Shown piece after piece: positions 23,043 through 32,850 of a stretch of 64,000 nt of DNA. How positions within the stretch are numbered: the first letter of the stretch is position 1; the number at the start of each line of letters is the position of its first letter. Below the pieces are notes generated by a model. It was not told the origin of the DNA, searched no databases, and was given only the letters and a program-made list of their open reading frames with translations. Made by a program: the position numbers and the translations under genes. Source of the DNA: an uncultured Pelagibacteraceae bacterium (GTDB lineage Bacteria; Pseudomonadota; Alphaproteobacteria; Pelagibacterales; Pelagibacteraceae); NCBI GenBank assembly GCA_902629585.1, contig CACORI010000002.1, positions 86,026 through 150,025 of the forward strand, in the 5' to 3' direction.

Positions 23043-23936
23043 TCATAATAACTTAACACATGATTGATGTAAAAATGAGTGTAATTCTACAAGTTTTTTA
23101 AAATCTTTATTGTAACCACCGCCTAAAACGCCACAAAGTGGTATTCCCTTAGAGAAAAAATTTTCTGTAACTAACTCATCTCTCTCTTTAATTCCCTCAT
23201 CTGAAATTTTAAGTTTTCCTAACCGATCATTAAAATGAATATCGACACCAGCAATATAAAAAACAAAATCAAAATTCTCTTGATTTAATTGGTTTAAGTA
23301 GATTTTAAGTGCTCTTAAATATTCTTTATCTTCTAAATTGTCATTTAGTTCTACATCTAAGTCGCTATTTGATTTTTTTAGAGGGTAATTAGATTTTGAG
23401 TGCATACTAAAAGTAAATACATTTCGATTTTCTTTAAATATTTCTGCATTTCCATTTCCTTGATGAACATCTAAATCTAAAATTAAAATTTTACCTGCTA
23501 ATCCCCTATCAAGTAAATAATTTGATGCAACTGCTACATCATTAAAAACACAATATCCTGCTCCTTCATTTTGACTTGCATGATGACTGCCTCCAGCTGT
23601 ATTGCAAGCAATACCATTATAAATCGCTAATTTTGATGCCAATACTGTACCTCCTGTTGCGATTAAAGATCTTCTAACGACACTATCTACCAAAGGAAAT
23701 CCAATTTTTTTTATTCTATTTTTATCAAGAGATTTATTTTTAATATGATTTATATATTCTTCAGTGTGTGCTCCTTTAAGAGTAATATCAGAACATGGGT
23801 ATGGCTTATGAAATTTTTTAACGATTTTATGTTTGATTAGATAATCTGCAAGCTCATCGAATTTTTTAATTGGAAATTTATGATCATCTCCTATTTTTGC
23901 AAAGTAATCTTCATGGTTAACAACAGGTAATTCCAT
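23043..23936 (-). CDS. Histone deacetylase superfamily hydrolase
   Basis: This 297-residue zinc hydrolase belongs to the arginase/deacetylase fold. Active-site residues are visible: the HH pair in GSHHASQNEGAGYCVFNDVA near residue 117, zinc ligands in LDLDVHQGNGNAEIF near residue 154 (D and H) and a further Asp in AGVDIHFND. Bacterial members deacetylate small molecules such as acetylpolyamines or protein lysines, and the substrate here is unknown. It is two bases from the dehydrogenase gene upstream and three from msrB. Confidence 0.9.
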   Translation of the reverse strand: MELPVVNHEDYFAKIGDDHKFPIKKFDELADYLIKHKIVKKFHKPYPCSDITLKGAHTEEYINHIKNKSLDKNRIKKIGFPLVDSVVRRSLIATGGTVLASKLAIYNGIACNTAGGSHHASQNEGAGYCVFNDVAVASNYLLDRGLAGKILILDLDVHQGNGNAEIFKENRNVFTFSMHSKSNYPLKKSNSDLDVELNDNLEDKEYLRALKIYLNQLNQENFDFVFYIAGVDIHFNDRLGKLKISDEGIKERDELVTENFFSKGIPLCGVLGGGYNKDFKKLVELHSFLHQSCVKLL

Positions 23937-23938
23937 AC

Positions 23939-24889
23939 TTACTCAATAAGACGAATAGGTTTTTTATTTACACAAGCCTCTAAAGACTCAATCATTTGAC
24001 TATAATAAATATTATAGTTTTCAGCAGTCACATAACCAATATGAGGAGTTAATAATGCGTTAGGTAAAAATCTTAACTTGTTATTTTCTGAGAGAGGTTC
24101 ATTTTCATAAACATCTAGTCCAGCGCCTGCAATTACATTAGTTGATAATGCAATTATCAAATCGTCCTCATTTATAATATGACCTCTTGATGTATTAATT
24201 AAGAAAGCTGTTTTTTTCATTTTATCCATCTCTTTAATTGTAATACAGTTTTTGTATCTTTCGCCTCCTTGAACATGAATAGATAAAAAATCTGAGTTGA
24301 TAACTAAATCTTCCTTACTGCATGGTAATACACCTAGCTCCTTACAATTATTTAAATCAAGATTTTCACTCCATGCCATCACCTGCATACCGAAAGCTTT
24401 GCCAATTTTTGCAACTTGAGATCCCACTTTACCTAGGCCAACTAAACCAAGAATCTTATCTTTTAATTCTACACCAATAGAAGTTTGCCAATATCCTTGG
24501 TACATATTATCAATTTCCTCTTTTAAATTTCTTGCTAACCCAAGTATCAAAGCCCACGTTAGTTCGGGTGTAGGATTTAAATTACTTTCAGTGCCACTTA
24601 CAATAATTTTTCTTTTTTTTGCTGCATCTAAATCAATCGATTTATTCCTTAAACCGCTTGTAATTATAAATTTAAGATTAGATAGATTATCTATTAAATT
24701 TTTTGTAATTGGAGTTCTTTCTCTCATTATTAGTAATGCATTAAAATTCTTTAATCTGTTTATTGCATCAGCCTCATCTTGAAACGATTCACTGAATATT
24801 TTAATTTCATATTTTCCAGAAAGTTTTTTTAAATCTACAAACTGTTGAAAAACGTTTTGATAATCATCTAAAATTGCTACTTTAATCAT
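23939..24889 (-). CDS. D-isomer specific 2-hydroxyacid dehydrogenase family protein
   Basis: The 316-residue NAD-dependent oxidoreductase starts MIKVAILDDYQNVFQQ. It has the family Rossmann motif GLVGLGKVGSQVAKIGKAFG near residue 149, the catalytic arginine region LINTSRGHIINEDDL, the glutamate in AGLDVYENEPLS and the histidine in LLTPHIGYVT. It probably interconverts a 2-oxoacid and a D-2-hydroxyacid. The specific substrate cannot be read, although the D-2-hydroxyacid/phosphoglycerate dehydrogenase group fits. It overlaps the preceding EamA gene by eight bases. Confidence 0.9.
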   Translation of the reverse strand: MIKVAILDDYQNVFQQFVDLKKLSGKYEIKIFSESFQDEADAINRLKNFNALLIMRERTPITKNLIDNLSNLKFIITSGLRNKSIDLDAAKKRKIIVSGTESNLNPTPELTWALILGLARNLKEEIDNMYQGYWQTSIGVELKDKILGLVGLGKVGSQVAKIGKAFGMQVMAWSENLDLNNCKELGVLPCSKEDLVINSDFLSIHVQGGERYKNCITIKEMDKMKKTAFLINTSRGHIINEDDLIIALSTNVIAGAGLDVYENEPLSENNKLRFLPNALLTPHIGYVTAENYNIYYSQMIESLEACVNKKPIRLIE

Positions 24890-25772
24890 ATTTTTCTTTA
24901 TTTGATAAAAATAATCCTATTATAATTAAAATTGCTCCAGTTAAATGAAAAAATTGAAACTTTTCATCATAAAAAAAAATTGCCATAATCGTACTAAATA
25001 ATGGAATCAATGATAAAAAAATGCCTGCTCTATTAGCTCCAATGATAGAAACAGCTCCAGCCCAACAATAATAAGATCCAATACTTGGGAATAATGCTAA
25101 AAAAATTAAAATACCAATTATATTAATATCGAAATTAATTAATTCTCCTTGCGAGAATTCAAAAATAAATTGTGGAAAAATAAAAATTAATCCAAATGAA
25201 CACAATACATGAACTAAAGTTAATAGTGGTAAGACAAATTTTTTTTTTTTAAGAAAAGATGAATACAGCCCCCACGAAATTACCCCACCGATCATAATTA
25301 AGTCACCTTTATTAAAATCTAAAGAAAGAATTAATTCTAAATTTAGTTTTGTGATAATTGATAATATTCCTAATACTGAAATTATTAGGCCTATAATTTG
25401 AAATTTATTAGTTCTTTCAATTTTAAAAATGAAACACAATAAAATAATAATAGCAGGAATAGCAGTATTAAATAGAGATGCATTAATAACCTGAGTGTGA
25501 ACTAATGATAAATAGGTGAAAGAGTTAAACAAACCAACGCTTGTAAGTGAAAGGAAAAATAAAAGTGGTAAATTATCAAGGATTATTTTTTTATGTTTTA
25601 TTATTTCTCTAAAAGTAAAAGGTAACAATATAAGCCAAACTAATAACCATCTAAAAAAAACTAATGACATTGGAGGTATATTTGAAAAAAAAGCAAACTT
25701 TCCCACCATAAAATTGCCTGCCCAAAATAATGTCGCACATACTAACATTAAGTATGCTTTGGTATTTTGCAT
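24882..25772 (-). CDS. DMT superfamily permease (EamA family)
   Basis: This 296-residue protein has about ten membrane helices in two EamA repeats. It begins with LVCATLFWAGNFMVGKFAF, the usual FWG/AxNF motif of helix 1, and ends with the charged tail SNKEKYD. It likely exports a metabolite. The gene follows the DadA-like oxidase by three bases and overlaps the dehydrogenase gene, so it is part of an amino/hydroxy-acid operon. This is the third EamA exporter in the window. Confidence 0.86.
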   Translation of the reverse strand: MQNTKAYLMLVCATLFWAGNFMVGKFAFFSNIPPMSLVFFRWLLVWLILLPFTFREIIKHKKIILDNLPLLFFLSLTSVGLFNSFTYLSLVHTQVINASLFNTAIPAIIILLCFIFKIERTNKFQIIGLIISVLGILSIITKLNLELILSLDFNKGDLIMIGGVISWGLYSSFLKKKKFVLPLLTLVHVLCSFGLIFIFPQFIFEFSQGELINFDINIIGILIFLALFPSIGSYYCWAGAVSIIGANRAGIFLSLIPLFSTIMAIFFYDEKFQFFHLTGAILIIIGLFLSNKEKYD

Positions 25773-25775
25773 TTA

Positions 25776-27011
25776 TTAACTAAATCTTGTTGAGCTATAA
25801 GGTTTTAAATCTAAGTTTGTATTTTCCTCAGCTATCATTCCAGAAACAATCTTTCCAGATATTGGGCCTAATGTCCATCCTAAATGATGATGTCCAAAAC
25901 AATAAAAAATGTTTTTATGATTTTTTGATGGGCCTATGACTGGTAAAAAATCTGGTAGTGTTGGTCTAAAACCTAACCATTCATCATGATGTTCTGGCAA
26001 ATTATCTAACATATAATTTGCATTATTAATTAAATTTTTAATTCTTGATTTTGATAGTGGATTATTCAATCCTCCAAATTCTACTGTTCCGACTACTCTT
26101 AGTCCTTGTTCCATTGGTGTTATACCAAATCCTCTATTTGAAAAAATAACCGGTCTATTTAATAAATGGTCAGTATCTTTAAAATGGATATGATATCCTC
26201 TTTCAGTATCTAAAGGAATTTTTTCGTCTAAGTTATCAGTCAACTTTTTTGAAAAAGCTCCGCATGCAATTACTATTTTATCATATTTAAAATTTTTATT
26301 TTCAGATAAAAGCACAGGTTTATCATCTTCAAATTTAATATTTTGAATATTGTGCTGGTAAAATTTTCCACCTTTTTTTAAAAAAAGATCAAAAAGTTTT
26401 AAAAGAATTTTTTTAGGATTTCTTGCATGTCTTGCATATGGATAGTATACACCCGCGTGATAAAATGGTTTAATATTAGGCTCTAAATCATGTATTTCTT
26501 TTTTATTAACTAATTGTTGTTTAACCCCTAATTCATCTCTTATTTTAATCTCTAATTCTCTACTTTTTAAATCTTTATTATTCCAAATATAAAGTATTCC
26601 TTTATTCTCTACTAATCCCTCTAAATCTATTTCATCAAATAACTCATCATATGCAGGTAAAGCTAAGTTTAAAATTTGATGCATATACTTTGCTGTGTGC
26701 ATCATCTTAACTTTAGTAGTATTCATTATAAATTTAATAAACCAGGGTATCATTCTAGGCATATAGTTCCACTTTAAGGCTAAAGGACCTGTTGAACTTA
26801 ATAGCATAGCTGGCACATCTGCTAATACATCAGTTCTATTTAATGATAGTGATGCATAAGGTGAAAAGTGACCAGCGTTCCCATATGATGCAGCTGGGCT
26901 CCCTGGTGGATCTCTGTCAAAAATAGTTACATCAAAACCTTTTTTTTGAAGAAATAAAGCATTAGATACTCCTTGAATACCTACACCAATAATACCAATT
27001 TTAGTTTTCAT
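25776..27011 (-). CDS. FAD-dependent amine/D-amino-acid oxidoreductase (DadA-like, DAO family)
   Basis: The 411-residue flavoprotein starts with the dinucleotide-binding motif KIGIIGVGIQGVSNALFLQK and the following acidic FDRDPPGSPAASYGNAGHFSP, typical of D-amino-acid dehydrogenases. It ends with the FAD motif WLGFRPTLPDFLPVIGPS near residue 343 and the FYCFGHHHLGWTLGPISGK segment. It probably oxidises a D-amino acid or a related amine. The gene begins 62 bp after rodA ends. A TATACT (minus strand, 27031-27036) inside the palindrome AAGTATACTT could be its own -10. Confidence 0.88.
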   Translation of the reverse strand: MKTKIGIIGVGIQGVSNALFLQKKGFDVTIFDRDPPGSPAASYGNAGHFSPYASLSLNRTDVLADVPAMLLSSTGPLALKWNYMPRMIPWFIKFIMNTTKVKMMHTAKYMHQILNLALPAYDELFDEIDLEGLVENKGILYIWNNKDLKSRELEIKIRDELGVKQQLVNKKEIHDLEPNIKPFYHAGVYYPYARHARNPKKILLKLFDLFLKKGGKFYQHNIQNIKFEDDKPVLLSENKNFKYDKIVIACGAFSKKLTDNLDEKIPLDTERGYHIHFKDTDHLLNRPVIFSNRGFGITPMEQGLRVVGTVEFGGLNNPLSKSRIKNLINNANYMLDNLPEHHDEWLGFRPTLPDFLPVIGPSKNHKNIFYCFGHHHLGWTLGPISGKIVSGMIAEENTNLDLKPYSSTRFS

Positions 27012-27073
27012 AAATTATAATATCAAGAAAAGTATACTTCTCTTTCTCAAAAAAACTTAAGCGACAAAATATA

Positions 27074-28198
27074 CTAAGCTATTGATTGTTGATTATGTAT
27101 TTTTGCACTTAATACGATGCCAAAACCAATCATTGTTGCTAACATCGACGACCCTCCATAAGACATTATTGGCAAGGGTGAACCGACAATTGGTAACATA
27201 CCTAATACCATAAACATATTTATTGTAATATACACAAAAATAGCTGAACCAAAGCTATAACAAAATATTTTTGCAAAATAACTTCTAGAAATAGAGCCAA
27301 TCAAAATTATCCTATAAATTATAATTGCATAAAGCAAAAGTAAAAATAATGAACCTACAAAGCCAAATTCTTCAGAAAATAAAGTAAAAATAAAATCTGT
27401 ATGTTTTTCAGGTAAAAATTCCAGATAACTTTGTGTTCCTTTTAAAAAGCCTTTCCCTAAAATTCCCCCCGACCCAACTGCAATTTTCGATTGAATAATC
27501 TGATATCCTGCTCCTAAAGGATCTCGGTCAGGATCTAGAAAAGTTAAAATTCTAAGCTTTTGATATGGCTTTAAAAAAGAAATTATAAAAGGAAATGAAA
27601 CTATTGAAATTAAGAATGAATAAAAAAAATATTTATGATTTAATCCAACAAACCATAAAACAATTATTCCACTAATAGAAATTAATATTGATGTTCCAAG
27701 ATCTGGTTGAATTATTACTAAACTCATTGGTATAAAAATAATTATTAATGAAATTATTACAGAATAGAAAGAATTAACGTTCTCTAATCTCATTCTATGA
27801 AAGTATTTGGCTAGACAAAGTATAATGGCTATTTTCATTAACTCTGATGGTTGAATATTTATGAAATATAAATTCATCCACCTTTGGGAGCCGGAAACAG
27901 TTATCCCAAAATTAATTGTCCAAATCAACATTAATACTAAAACAAAATAAGCAAAATAACTCAATGAGAACCATAATCTTATGTTGAAAAAAGCCATAAC
28001 TAACATCAATGAGCTAAAAATAATAAATTTTATTAAGTGGCTTTGAGTATAAAATTTTACTTCCCCGCCGTCAGTTGAGTACATTGTTGCTACACTAACA
28101 ATTCCTAAGATTAAAATACAAAAAAGTAAAACATAATCTAATTCTTTTAATTTTTGAATAAATTGGGTCTTATTTTCAAATCTATTATGGATGTACAT
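27074..28198 (-). CDS. rodA: Rod shape-determining glycosyltransferase RodA (SEDS family)
   Basis: RodA polymerises glycan strands of peptidoglycan during cell elongation with PBP2. The 374-residue protein has about ten helices. Family segments are SGSQRWMNLYFINIQPSELMK near residue 104, QPDLGTSILI near residue 164, GYQIIQSKIAVGSGGILGKG, LPEKHTDFIFTLFSEEFGF and GMLPIVGSPLPIMSYGGSS near residue 331. The aspartate in EKHTDFIF is the conserved SEDS active-site residue. It starts directly after mrdA (no gap), as in other rod clusters. Confidence 0.96.
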   Translation of the reverse strand: MYIHNRFENKTQFIQKLKELDYVLLFCILILGIVSVATMYSTDGGEVKFYTQSHLIKFIIFSSLMLVMAFFNIRLWFSLSYFAYFVLVLMLIWTINFGITVSGSQRWMNLYFINIQPSELMKIAIILCLAKYFHRMRLENVNSFYSVIISLIIIFIPMSLVIIQPDLGTSILISISGIIVLWFVGLNHKYFFYSFLISIVSFPFIISFLKPYQKLRILTFLDPDRDPLGAGYQIIQSKIAVGSGGILGKGFLKGTQSYLEFLPEKHTDFIFTLFSEEFGFVGSLFLLLLYAIIIYRIILIGSISRSYFAKIFCYSFGSAIFVYITINMFMVLGMLPIVGSPLPIMSYGGSSMLATMIGFGIVLSAKIHNQQSIA

Positions 28199-30073
28199 TT
28201 AAATATTCATATATTTTTTAGTTTCAAAACTTTTTCTTATTTCGTGCCTATCAACAATCATTTTAAATAATTTATTTGCAAGAGGAGCAGCAACTGATCC
28301 TCCTGAACCGCCATGCTCTATTACTATACTCAATGCATATCTAGGATTTTTATAAGGTCCAAATGCAACATATAAAGCATGATCTCTTTGCTCGTAGGGA
28401 ATCTCTGATGTTTTTAAATCTAATTCTCTTTCCTCTGCAGTAATTCTTTTTACTTGAGCGGTTCCAGTTTTTCCTGCAAATTGATATTTAGGGTCATCTA
28501 TACGGGATCGATAAGAAGTTCCTCTAATTTCATTTGTTGAACTGAACATAGAATCTTGAATAATTTTAATATTTTTAGATTTTTTATATAAAGGAATAAA
28601 TTTATCCTCATATTGCGTATTGTCATTTGCAACTAATTTAGGATAAATTTTATAACCACCGTTAGCTATTTGCGCTGTCATTAAGCACAACTGAATAGGT
28701 GTTGTTTGAATGAACCCTTGGCCTATACCTGTTATAATTGTTTCTCCTAATACCCAACTTTGTCCTAAAGCATTTTTTTTCCATTCTGTATTAGGAACTA
28801 ATCCATTTTTTTCATTATTAAACAGTTCTTTAAAAACTTTTTTTCCTAAGCCAAATTTTTTAGCGGTTTCGCTTAATCTATCTACACCTAATCTTCTCGC
28901 TACCTCATAAAAATATGTATCACAAGACTGCTTCATTCCCTCTCTCAAATTTACAAATCCGTGTCCCTCTTTTTTCCAACAATGATAAGTTTGCCCGTAT
29001 AATTCAAGAGGATTCTTGTGACCTTTACATTGCACTGTAAAGTCAGGAGTTATAATTCCATTTTCTAAAGCTGATAAAGCTACTATCGGTTTAATTGTTG
29101 AGCCTGGAGAATAATTTCCAGATAAAGTTTTATTTACTAAAGGTTTCATTGGATTATTTCTTATTAATTGCCAGTCCTCATTGTTTATTCCAAAAACAAA
29201 CAAGTTTGGATCGAATGATGGAGAAGAATTCATTGCAATAATTGCACCTGTATAAATATCCATTACACAAATGGAACCAGCTTTCTCAAACAATAATTGA
29301 TTTGTAAATTCTTGAATTTTTGTATCTATTGTTAATTGGATTGTTTCACCCTTATCTCCTTTTTGAAATGCTAGCTGATTAATTCTTCTACCATATGCAT
29401 TAACTTCATATCTTTCGATAGAGTTAGTTCCAATCAATTTTTCTTCAAATGTTTTTTCTAAACCAATTTTTCCAATTTTAAGTTCTGGAACAAACTTTTC
29501 TTTTATCGTTTTGTTAGATGAAATATCATCTTCGTTTGCTCTACTCACATACCCAATAACATGGGTAAATAATTCCTTATAAGGATATTCTCTAGAAATT
29601 GATATTACTGGCTTTACGCCATTTAAATCATATAGATGATTATTAATTTTAGAGAACTCTTCCCAACTAAGGTTGTTTGAAACTACTAATGTTTCCCATG
29701 GTTTAATTTCATTCTTTTTTTTTACTATTTTTTTGAAATAGTCATCCGAAAGATTAAGTAAATCCTTAATTCTATAAATGGTGTATCTAAAATCCTCAAT
29801 TTCTTCAGGAATAACATGTAACTCATAAGCCTCAAAATTTCCTGCTATCGTATTTCCAAAAAAATCTACAAAATCACCTCTTACTGGAGCAAGTTTCCAC
29901 TCTCTAATTCTATTTTTATCAGAAAGTGTAAGATATTTATCGTTTTGCTTCACTTGTAAAAAAAACATTCTACTAATAATTCCACCAAAAATTATTACTT
30001 TAGCTGCAGCAATAATAAACATTCTTCTATTTATTGAGTTTAATTTAGTAATATTATCGCTAAAATTATTCAT
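28199..30073 (-). CDS. mrdA: Penicillin-binding protein 2, elongation-specific transpeptidase
   Basis: PBP2 cross-links peptidoglycan during lateral growth with RodA. The 624-residue protein has an N-terminal membrane helix (about residues 17-38), a dimerisation/pedestal domain and the transpeptidase domain. The active-site motifs are SPGSTIKP (serine S325, lysine K328), SCD in KQSCDTYFYE and KTG in FAGKTGTAQVKR. It overlaps mreD by eight bases and is followed immediately by rodA. The order mreB-mreC-mreD-mrdA-rodA is complete. Confidence 0.96.
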   Translation of the reverse strand: MNNFSDNITKLNSINRRMFIIAAAKVIIFGGIISRMFFLQVKQNDKYLTLSDKNRIREWKLAPVRGDFVDFFGNTIAGNFEAYELHVIPEEIEDFRYTIYRIKDLLNLSDDYFKKIVKKKNEIKPWETLVVSNNLSWEEFSKINNHLYDLNGVKPVISISREYPYKELFTHVIGYVSRANEDDISSNKTIKEKFVPELKIGKIGLEKTFEEKLIGTNSIERYEVNAYGRRINQLAFQKGDKGETIQLTIDTKIQEFTNQLLFEKAGSICVMDIYTGAIIAMNSSPSFDPNLFVFGINNEDWQLIRNNPMKPLVNKTLSGNYSPGSTIKPIVALSALENGIITPDFTVQCKGHKNPLELYGQTYHCWKKEGHGFVNLREGMKQSCDTYFYEVARRLGVDRLSETAKKFGLGKKVFKELFNNEKNGLVPNTEWKKNALGQSWVLGETIITGIGQGFIQTTPIQLCLMTAQIANGGYKIYPKLVANDNTQYEDKFIPLYKKSKNIKIIQDSMFSSTNEIRGTSYRSRIDDPKYQFAGKTGTAQVKRITAEERELDLKTSEIPYEQRDHALYVAFGPYKNPRYALSIVIEHGGSGGSVAAPLANKLFKMIVDRHEIRKSFETKKYMNI

Positions 30074-30575
30074 TTAAACCTTTTAGATAATAATTAAAAA
30101 TCTGGGTAAAGAGGATATAAAGTAAAAAAGTAAAAAAATTATTCACCAAATAAAATGTTAAATTTAATTCGTAAGAAAAAATTAAAAATAAAATTGTATA
30201 ATTTAATGAGTTAATCAAACTTATTACGAAAAGGAAATAAAACCAATCCTTTATAATATTTGGTCTAATTGTTATACTCCTTAAATATGATGAAAATGAG
30301 CAGATTAATACGTAAGAAAGAGAGCTTATGCCAAGTGGAAAACCTATTACTACATCATTAATTAATCCTGCAAAAAAAACTAATAAATAATCAAAATGCA
30401 GACTGTCCTTTAAAGTAAAATAAAATATTATAATAAATGGAAAGTTGAATGAAAAATATTCAATATCTAGATAATTGAAGTCAAATTCATTTAAAACAGA
30501 AACATAAAGGATTATTAATGGAAGCCAACTGTAAATTCTAAATAAAAATTTTCTTTTATGAAATATGGTCATCAA
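30066..30575 (-). CDS. mreD: Rod shape-determining protein MreD
   Basis: This 169-residue inner-membrane protein has about five helices and the position between mreC and mrdA that defines MreD, a family with weak sequence conservation. The segments FFAGLINDVVIGFPLGISSLSY near residue 68 (MreD consensus GLxxDxxxxxPLGxxxL) support the call. It is part of the elongasome scaffold that links MreB/MreC to PBP2-RodA. It overlaps mreC by four and mrdA by eight bases. Confidence 0.9.
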   Translation of the reverse strand: MMTIFHKRKFLFRIYSWLPLIILYVSVLNEFDFNYLDIEYFSFNFPFIIIFYFTLKDSLHFDYLLVFFAGLINDVVIGFPLGISSLSYVLICSFSSYLRSITIRPNIIKDWFYFLFVISLINSLNYTILFLIFSYELNLTFYLVNNFFTFLLYILFTQIFNYYLKGLNE

Positions 30576-31810
30576 AGTTTTCCTTTATTAAGTACGCATT
30601 TCCTATATTTCTCAGTCCCAAATTTATAACCTCTTTGATTTGAAAAAGATTTTTTGCATTTCTTACTATAAATTAAGTTTAACTTTAAAAATTCTAGCTC
30701 GTTTTTATCAATTTCTTTTTGATTTATAATTTGATCTTGTTCGTCAATCTTTTCTTCTAAAAGAATTAATTGTTTATTTAATTCGTTTATTTTTGTCTCT
30801 AATTCACTATTTTCTTCAGAAAATTTAAGATTTGTATTTTTATAAATTTCTATCTGCTCATTAAGTAATTCTAATTTTAATTTATCTGTATTCTTTAAAT
30901 CCTGAAATTCGTTACTATTTATAATTTTATCATCTTTTTTATCATTAATTGTATCTGATTTTTCATTATAAACTTCTGCAAATACATATTTTAGTTGATC
31001 AAAATTACTATAAAAATTTATTTTAATGATTTTTGGAATTTGATTTTTCAAAACCTGAACTCTTCCAACTGGTACTCCGCTTTTATAGATTGATCCTGTT
31101 CCAGAAGTATAGGCTATATTTCCATTATCTATTTCATCAGAATAATTACCTTTAATATATTTGATTTCACCTGAATTTTTTCCATCCCCTGAAACAATTG
31201 CTTGAAAATTACCAGGAGCCAAGGAAACTGGAACATTAGAATTAAAATCAGATAATAATAAAACTCTTGAGGTTTGGTAATTTACCTCAATTACTTTACC
31301 AGCTAAATAATTCTTATCATAAATATTTGTGCCAATTTTTATATTATCCTTGCTTCCTTTATTAATGATTAAAGATTTTAAAAAAGGGCTGTCATGGTCA
31401 ACAATTACTTTAGCTAATATTTTATCACTTGATAAACTATAATCCTCTATCAATGCCTTTAATTCCTCATTTTCACTTCTAATTATGATATTTGAAATTT
31501 TTTCTGATTTTAATTTCTCAATCTCATCAATATTTTTTTTATAATCTGCATAAAATGAAGAATATTTTATTGTTTCATTAATTGAATTGAGAATAAAATT
31601 TTCTGGTACAGAAATAACATAAGAAGATCTGTAGACAATTTCGTTAATAATATTTTTAACTTGACGAATATACTTATTTTCAAAACTAGATAACACTATT
31701 ATTATTATAGATAATAATAATAGTGTTAATAAAGAAAATTTTTGTTTATTGCTTTTTTTTAAAAATGCAGATCTAATAGCTATTACAAAATCATCTCTGC
31801 TTGAGGCCAT
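30572..31810 (-). CDS. mreC: Rod shape-determining protein MreC with an unusual C-terminal coiled-coil and Cys tail
   Basis: MreC is a bitopic protein linking cytoplasmic MreB to periplasmic PBP2. The 412 residues include a membrane helix (about 24-43), a short coiled coil (about 85-115) and the MreC beta domain with SDKILAKVIVDHDSPFLKSL, INKGSKDNIKIG, GKVIEVNYQTSRVLLLSD and YTSGTGSIYKSGVPVG. After the core, about residues 285-380 form a second long Glu/Lys/Asn-rich coiled coil, ending in a tail with C385 and C405 (RGYKFGTEKYRKCVL). This extension is not usual in MreC. It begins five bases after mreB and overlaps mreD by four. Confidence 0.93.
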   Translation of the reverse strand: MASSRDDFVIAIRSAFLKKSNKQKFSLLTLLLLSIIIIVLSSFENKYIRQVKNIINEIVYRSSYVISVPENFILNSINETIKYSSFYADYKKNIDEIEKLKSEKISNIIIRSENEELKALIEDYSLSSDKILAKVIVDHDSPFLKSLIINKGSKDNIKIGTNIYDKNYLAGKVIEVNYQTSRVLLLSDFNSNVPVSLAPGNFQAIVSGDGKNSGEIKYIKGNYSDEIDNGNIAYTSGTGSIYKSGVPVGRVQVLKNQIPKIIKINFYSNFDQLKYVFAEVYNEKSDTINDKKDDKIINSNEFQDLKNTDKLKLELLNEQIEIYKNTNLKFSEENSELETKINELNKQLILLEEKIDEQDQIINQKEIDKNELEFLKLNLIYSKKCKKSFSNQRGYKFGTEKYRKCVLNKGKL

Positions 31811-31815
31811 TCTCT

Positions 31816-32850
<1,035 letters not shown>

